A stretch of DNA of 64,000 nt from JBELHJ01 sp042091495. Its GTDB lineage: Bacteria > Bacteroidota > Bacteroidia > Flavobacteriales > Flavobacteriaceae. The DNA lies in the NCBI GenBank assembly GCA_042091495.1, contig JBELHJ010000007.1, positions 1 through 64,000 of the forward strand, written 5' to 3'. Shown piece by piece: positions 61,733 to 64,000 of the stretch (position 1 is its first letter; each line of letters begins with the position of its first letter). The position numbers and the translations under genes were made by a program. The notes under the pieces are model-generated. The model made no database searches and had not been told where the DNA came from. It saw nothing but the letters and a program-made list of their open reading frames with translations.

Positions 61733-62686
61733 ATCATAATGAAATGTAGATTCGCTAATAAAAATATCATTTCTTTTTAAGTTATTTAACGCATTTGCAG
61801 TTTTGTCACAAATTGCTAATGGTTGATTCTTGACAAGTACGTGCCCTTTTTTATCATCAAAATAACTGTCTTTACCATAATAAATAGCAGCTTTTCCACT
61901 AAAGATACATGGGCCATCTACAGGAACAGGGTCTTTAATAGCTGCAATTTCAATAGATTCAATATAGATTAATTCATCTGTAGGATAATGAATGGGATCA
62001 AGTATTCTATATGGTTTTCTTGCACGAATTTCAATAGTTCCAAAACCCGCACCGGTTAACATGTTAACATATGCATTCATTGGGATGCTCCCACTCAAAC
62101 ATAATGCTCTAAGTTGAGCATTATTCCTAAGAGTTTCACTCATGGATTGTTCGCAAATGGGATCACTCATAACCAAACGGCCGTGGGGTTTTAATACACG
62201 ATACATCTCAGATATCGCTTTTTTTAATTCCTCTGATTTAAAAATATTGAATAAACAATTCTGAGCAGCAACATCAATACTATTATCAGAAACAGGAAGA
62301 TTTAGAGCATCTCCTTTTCTTAAGTCAACAAATTCTTTTTTAAACCACGAATTTTCAGTTTCAGCAATATTAAAATTTTGTAAAGAAGCTTCTAACATTT
62401 CATCAACGACATCTACTCCAATTACGCCATTTTTTTGTCTGCTGAAATAAGCAAATTGTAATAATTCCATACCACCACCAACGCCAACATATAATATTCT
62501 TGGATTATTGTTGAGATCTCTGGCATGAACTGTACTACCACATCCATAATTCATTTCCTGCATAATTTTAGGAATTTTTAGCCCGGGTAGTTCCCATATT
62601 GGATTAGTTGTGCAGCATAAGCCTATATCAGGAGTTATTGCTGCTTGTTTATAAACATCTTTCGTGGTATTCAAATAACTCATCAT
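61715..62686 (-). CDS. arsM: Arsenosugar-type arsenite methyltransferase
   Basis: A 323-residue SAM methyltransferase. It has ILYVGVGGGMELLQFAYF (SAM loop near 64-81) and GVIGVDVVDEML. Three cysteines match the arsenic-binding set of ArsM: C49 (MNYGCGSTV), C144 (AQNCLFNIF) and C196 (ALCLSGS). Extra Cys pairs lie at C24/C25 (GLCCTTNP) and at the very C-terminus (GGGCC). It methylates As(III) to mono- and dimethyl forms. It follows the nucleoside phosphorylase gene by one base, in the arrangement known for arsenosugar clusters. Confidence 0.87.
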   Translation of the reverse strand: MMSYLNTTKDVYKQAAITPDIGLCCTTNPIWELPGLKIPKIMQEMNYGCGSTVHARDLNNNPRILYVGVGGGMELLQFAYFSRQKNGVIGVDVVDEMLEASLQNFNIAETENSWFKKEFVDLRKGDALNLPVSDNSIDVAAQNCLFNIFKSEELKKAISEMYRVLKPHGRLVMSDPICEQSMSETLRNNAQLRALCLSGSIPMNAYVNMLTGAGFGTIEIRARKPYRILDPIHYPTDELIYIESIEIAAIKDPVPVDGPCIFSGKAAIYYGKDSYFDDKKGHVLVKNQPLAICDKTANALNNLKRNDIFISESTFHYDGGGCC

Positions 62687-62687
62687 G

Positions 62688-63500
62688 TTAAATGTTTTGG
62701 ATTAGTGATTTAAAAAGCTCAACCAATTGTGGTTCTGCTTTATTGGCCATGGCTATAATGTCCGAGATGTTAATTGGTTCAAGTTTATCAGGATTGCATT
62801 CATCTGTTAAAACTGATATAGCAGCAACTTTTAATTGTAACTGATTAGCTACTATAACTTCAGGAACAGTACTCATGCCAACAGCATCTGCACCAATAAT
62901 TTTAAGCATTCTGTATTCTGCACGTGTTTCTAGTTGCGGCCCATAAACACTAGCATAAACACCTTTGTGAAGTTTAATATTTAACGATTTTGCGTTTTTT
63001 TCAATAATAGCGTTTAACGTTTTATTGTAGGGTGCACTCATGTCTACAAATCTTTCTCCAAATGCTTCTACACCTTTAAAGGCTATAGGAGAATTCCCTT
63101 GTAAGTTGATATGATCATCAATAAGCATAAGCTCTCCCTTCCTAAAATTTGAATTAATTGCACCTGAAGCATTTGAAACTAATAGTGATGAAATTCCCAA
63201 GACTCCCATTACCCTAACTGGAAAGGTGATGTCTTGAAGGGAATAACCTTCATAAAGATGAAATCTACCTTGCATAACTATCACTTTTTTACCACCAAGC
63301 ATACCAAATATTAATTTCCCTTTGTGGAATTCAACAGTAGCTGACGGAAAGTTGGGAATGTGATTATAGCTAATCTCTTTAATAATTTCTATGTGATTCG
63401 TTAATTTTCCTAAACCTGTACCCAGAATTATTCCAATTTCAGGATTTAAAAACCCTTTATTCTTTAGAAATTCAGATGTTTCATTTATAAATTTTATCAT
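62688..63500 (-). CDS. Purine-nucleoside phosphorylase family enzyme (arsenosugar cluster)
   Basis: A 270-residue trimeric-type PNP/MTAP family member: GTGLGKLT (phosphate site), MQGRFHLYEGYS, VSNASGAIN, E191 in YGPQLETRAE, M209 in GMSTVPE. D233 in SVLTDECNP falls, by eye alignment, where human PNP has Asn243 and MTAP has Asp, which would favour 6-aminopurines. In this context it would remove adenine from 5'-dimethylarsinoyl-adenosine. It overlaps the glycosyltransferase gene by 4 nt (ATGA). Confidence 0.85.
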   Translation of the reverse strand: MIKFINETSEFLKNKGFLNPEIGIILGTGLGKLTNHIEIIKEISYNHIPNFPSATVEFHKGKLIFGMLGGKKVIVMQGRFHLYEGYSLQDITFPVRVMGVLGISSLLVSNASGAINSNFRKGELMLIDDHINLQGNSPIAFKGVEAFGERFVDMSAPYNKTLNAIIEKNAKSLNIKLHKGVYASVYGPQLETRAEYRMLKIIGADAVGMSTVPEVIVANQLQLKVAAISVLTDECNPDKLEPINISDIIAMANKAEPQLVELFKSLIQNI

Positions 63501-64000
63501 GATTTTTTATATAATTTAGATTTTTTAAGATCCTCAAAAGTGTCAATGTCATTCAATTTTGGTAATAGTCCAATTTTGCAATCTTTTATGTCTTTTAGGG
63601 TATCAATAAAAACAGAGTTGGTACTCCATTTTTTATTTTTAAAAAGCGCATTGTTTAATTTTTTCATTCCTAATAAATAATAGCCTCCGTCTTCTGATGG
63701 ACCGATCACATAGTCATTTGGTGTCAATTTGAAAAAAGCATTTTTTATCAAATCACTATTTAAATCAGGTAAGTCACTACCAAGAATAATAATTTTTTGA
63801 TATCCTAATTCGAACCCTTTTTTAAAAGCATTATTCATTTTTTCACCTAGTGTATCTCCTTTTTGAATAAACTTTTTAAAACCCTTTACTTTCCAAAGTC
63901 CACTATGATCAATTTGCTCACTAAAAAAAACAGCACAATCACAATTACAATTGGATAACACCTTATGTGTGTGTATTAATAACCCTTTGTATATATCTAA
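63497..64000 (-). CDS. DUF2064/TIGR04282-type glycosyltransferase, 5' end outside the window
   Basis: The frame is open to the right edge: 13 codons upstream of the GTG at 63961 still encode family-like sequence (LDIYKGLLIHTHKVLSNC), so the true start lies beyond the window. 168 codons including the stop are visible. Family marks are KGDTLGEKMNNAF, IILGSDLPDLN, YVIGPSEDGGYYLLGM and LNDIDTFEDL. Members of this GT-A family are linked to arsenosugar biosynthesis, where they attach an aglycone to the arsenoribose. Confidence 0.85.
   Translation of the reverse strand, partial: LDIYKGLLIHTHKVLSNCNCDCAVFFSEQIDHSGLWKVKGFKKFIQKGDTLGEKMNNAFKKGFELGYQKIIILGSDLPDLNSDLIKNAFFKLTPNDYVIGPSEDGGYYLLGMKKLNNALFKNKKWSTNSVFIDTLKDIKDCKIGLLPKLNDIDTFEDLKKSKLYKKS

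Noticed and set aside
1..64000. CRISPR arrays, insertion sequences, prophage genes, rRNA operons
   Set aside because: I looked for regularly spaced repeats, transposase motifs, phage structural genes and rRNA sequence, and saw none.

Overview
The window is AT-rich chromosomal DNA from a member of the Bacteroidetes, most likely a (probably marine) Flavobacteriaceae. The signs are -7 promoter boxes of the TAnnTTTG type in front of many genes, a ribosomal protein S16 with a long acidic tail, a DNA polymerase III alpha subunit carrying its own proofreading exonuclease, a mevalonate pathway, TPR-type sensor kinases and flavobacterial lipoprotein/outer-membrane families. I see no rRNA, IS element, prophage or CRISPR array. 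Genus cannot be told from the sequence.

Layout. 1-1268: truncated secreted lamin-tail protein. 1.5-4.3 kb: PhoB/PhoR-like two-component pair converging, with a 106-bp overlap, on a glycosyltransferase. 4.3-8.9 kb: trmB, LysE exporter, alkyltransferase-like protein, then an Fe-S/electron-transfer operon (Mrp ATPase, NifU-like, ferredoxin reductase, ferredoxin). 8.9-13.2 kb (minus): DUF3050 protein, glutaryl-CoA dehydrogenase-like enzyme, trmN6, rimM, rpsP. 13.3-19.3 kb: dnaE, trxA, DUF58 protein, tRNA-Asp. 19.6-22.5 kb: small lipoprotein, TPR histidine kinase, response regulator. 22.5-28.6 kb: membrane proteins, glycosyltransferase and flippase-like pair, an outer-membrane barrel, ruvC, hemW, cyclase. 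28.8-32.3 kb: a five-gene signalling block (receiver, H-NOX, GAF kinase, HPt, LytTR regulator). 32.5-42.8 kb: degenerate glycosyltransferase, M20 dipeptidase, tRNA-Leu, then a minus-strand operon of TolC fusion, RND adaptor, RND pump, K+ channel and HtrA-like protease. 43-51.3 kb: msrB-msrA-selO, a giant phosphoesterase/beta-barrel protein, tesB, HI0933-type flavoprotein. 51.3-55.3 kb: mvaD, mevalonate kinase, UbiA prenyltransferase, RsuA/RluB-like protein. 55.3-64 kb (minus): a long operon with an arsenosugar-type core (DUF2064 glycosyltransferase, nucleoside phosphorylase, ArsM), a flavoprotein/polyferredoxin pair and three more glycosyltransferases.

The most interesting parts are: (i) the H-NOX block, whose parts are sufficient for a soluble NO/O2-sensing four-step phosphorelay ending in a LytTR transcription factor; (ii) a TolC channel fused to a substrate-binding-protein-like domain; (iii) a 1216-residue calcineurin-like phosphoesterase / kinase-like / outer-membrane barrel protein; (iv) the arsenosugar operon extended by redox and glycosyltransferase genes; and (v) several probable pseudo-enzymes with missing catalytic residues (Gly for Asp in the pseudouridine synthase, lost Asp residues in a GT2 protein, Ala for Cys in the alkyltransferase-like protein).

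Assembly note: both 100-N gaps are flanked by the same 55-bp sequence on each side. They are therefore almost certainly scaffolding artefacts over a 55-nt contig overlap. Collapsing them restores an intact mvaD and an ATGA stop/start overlap between rimM and trmN6.
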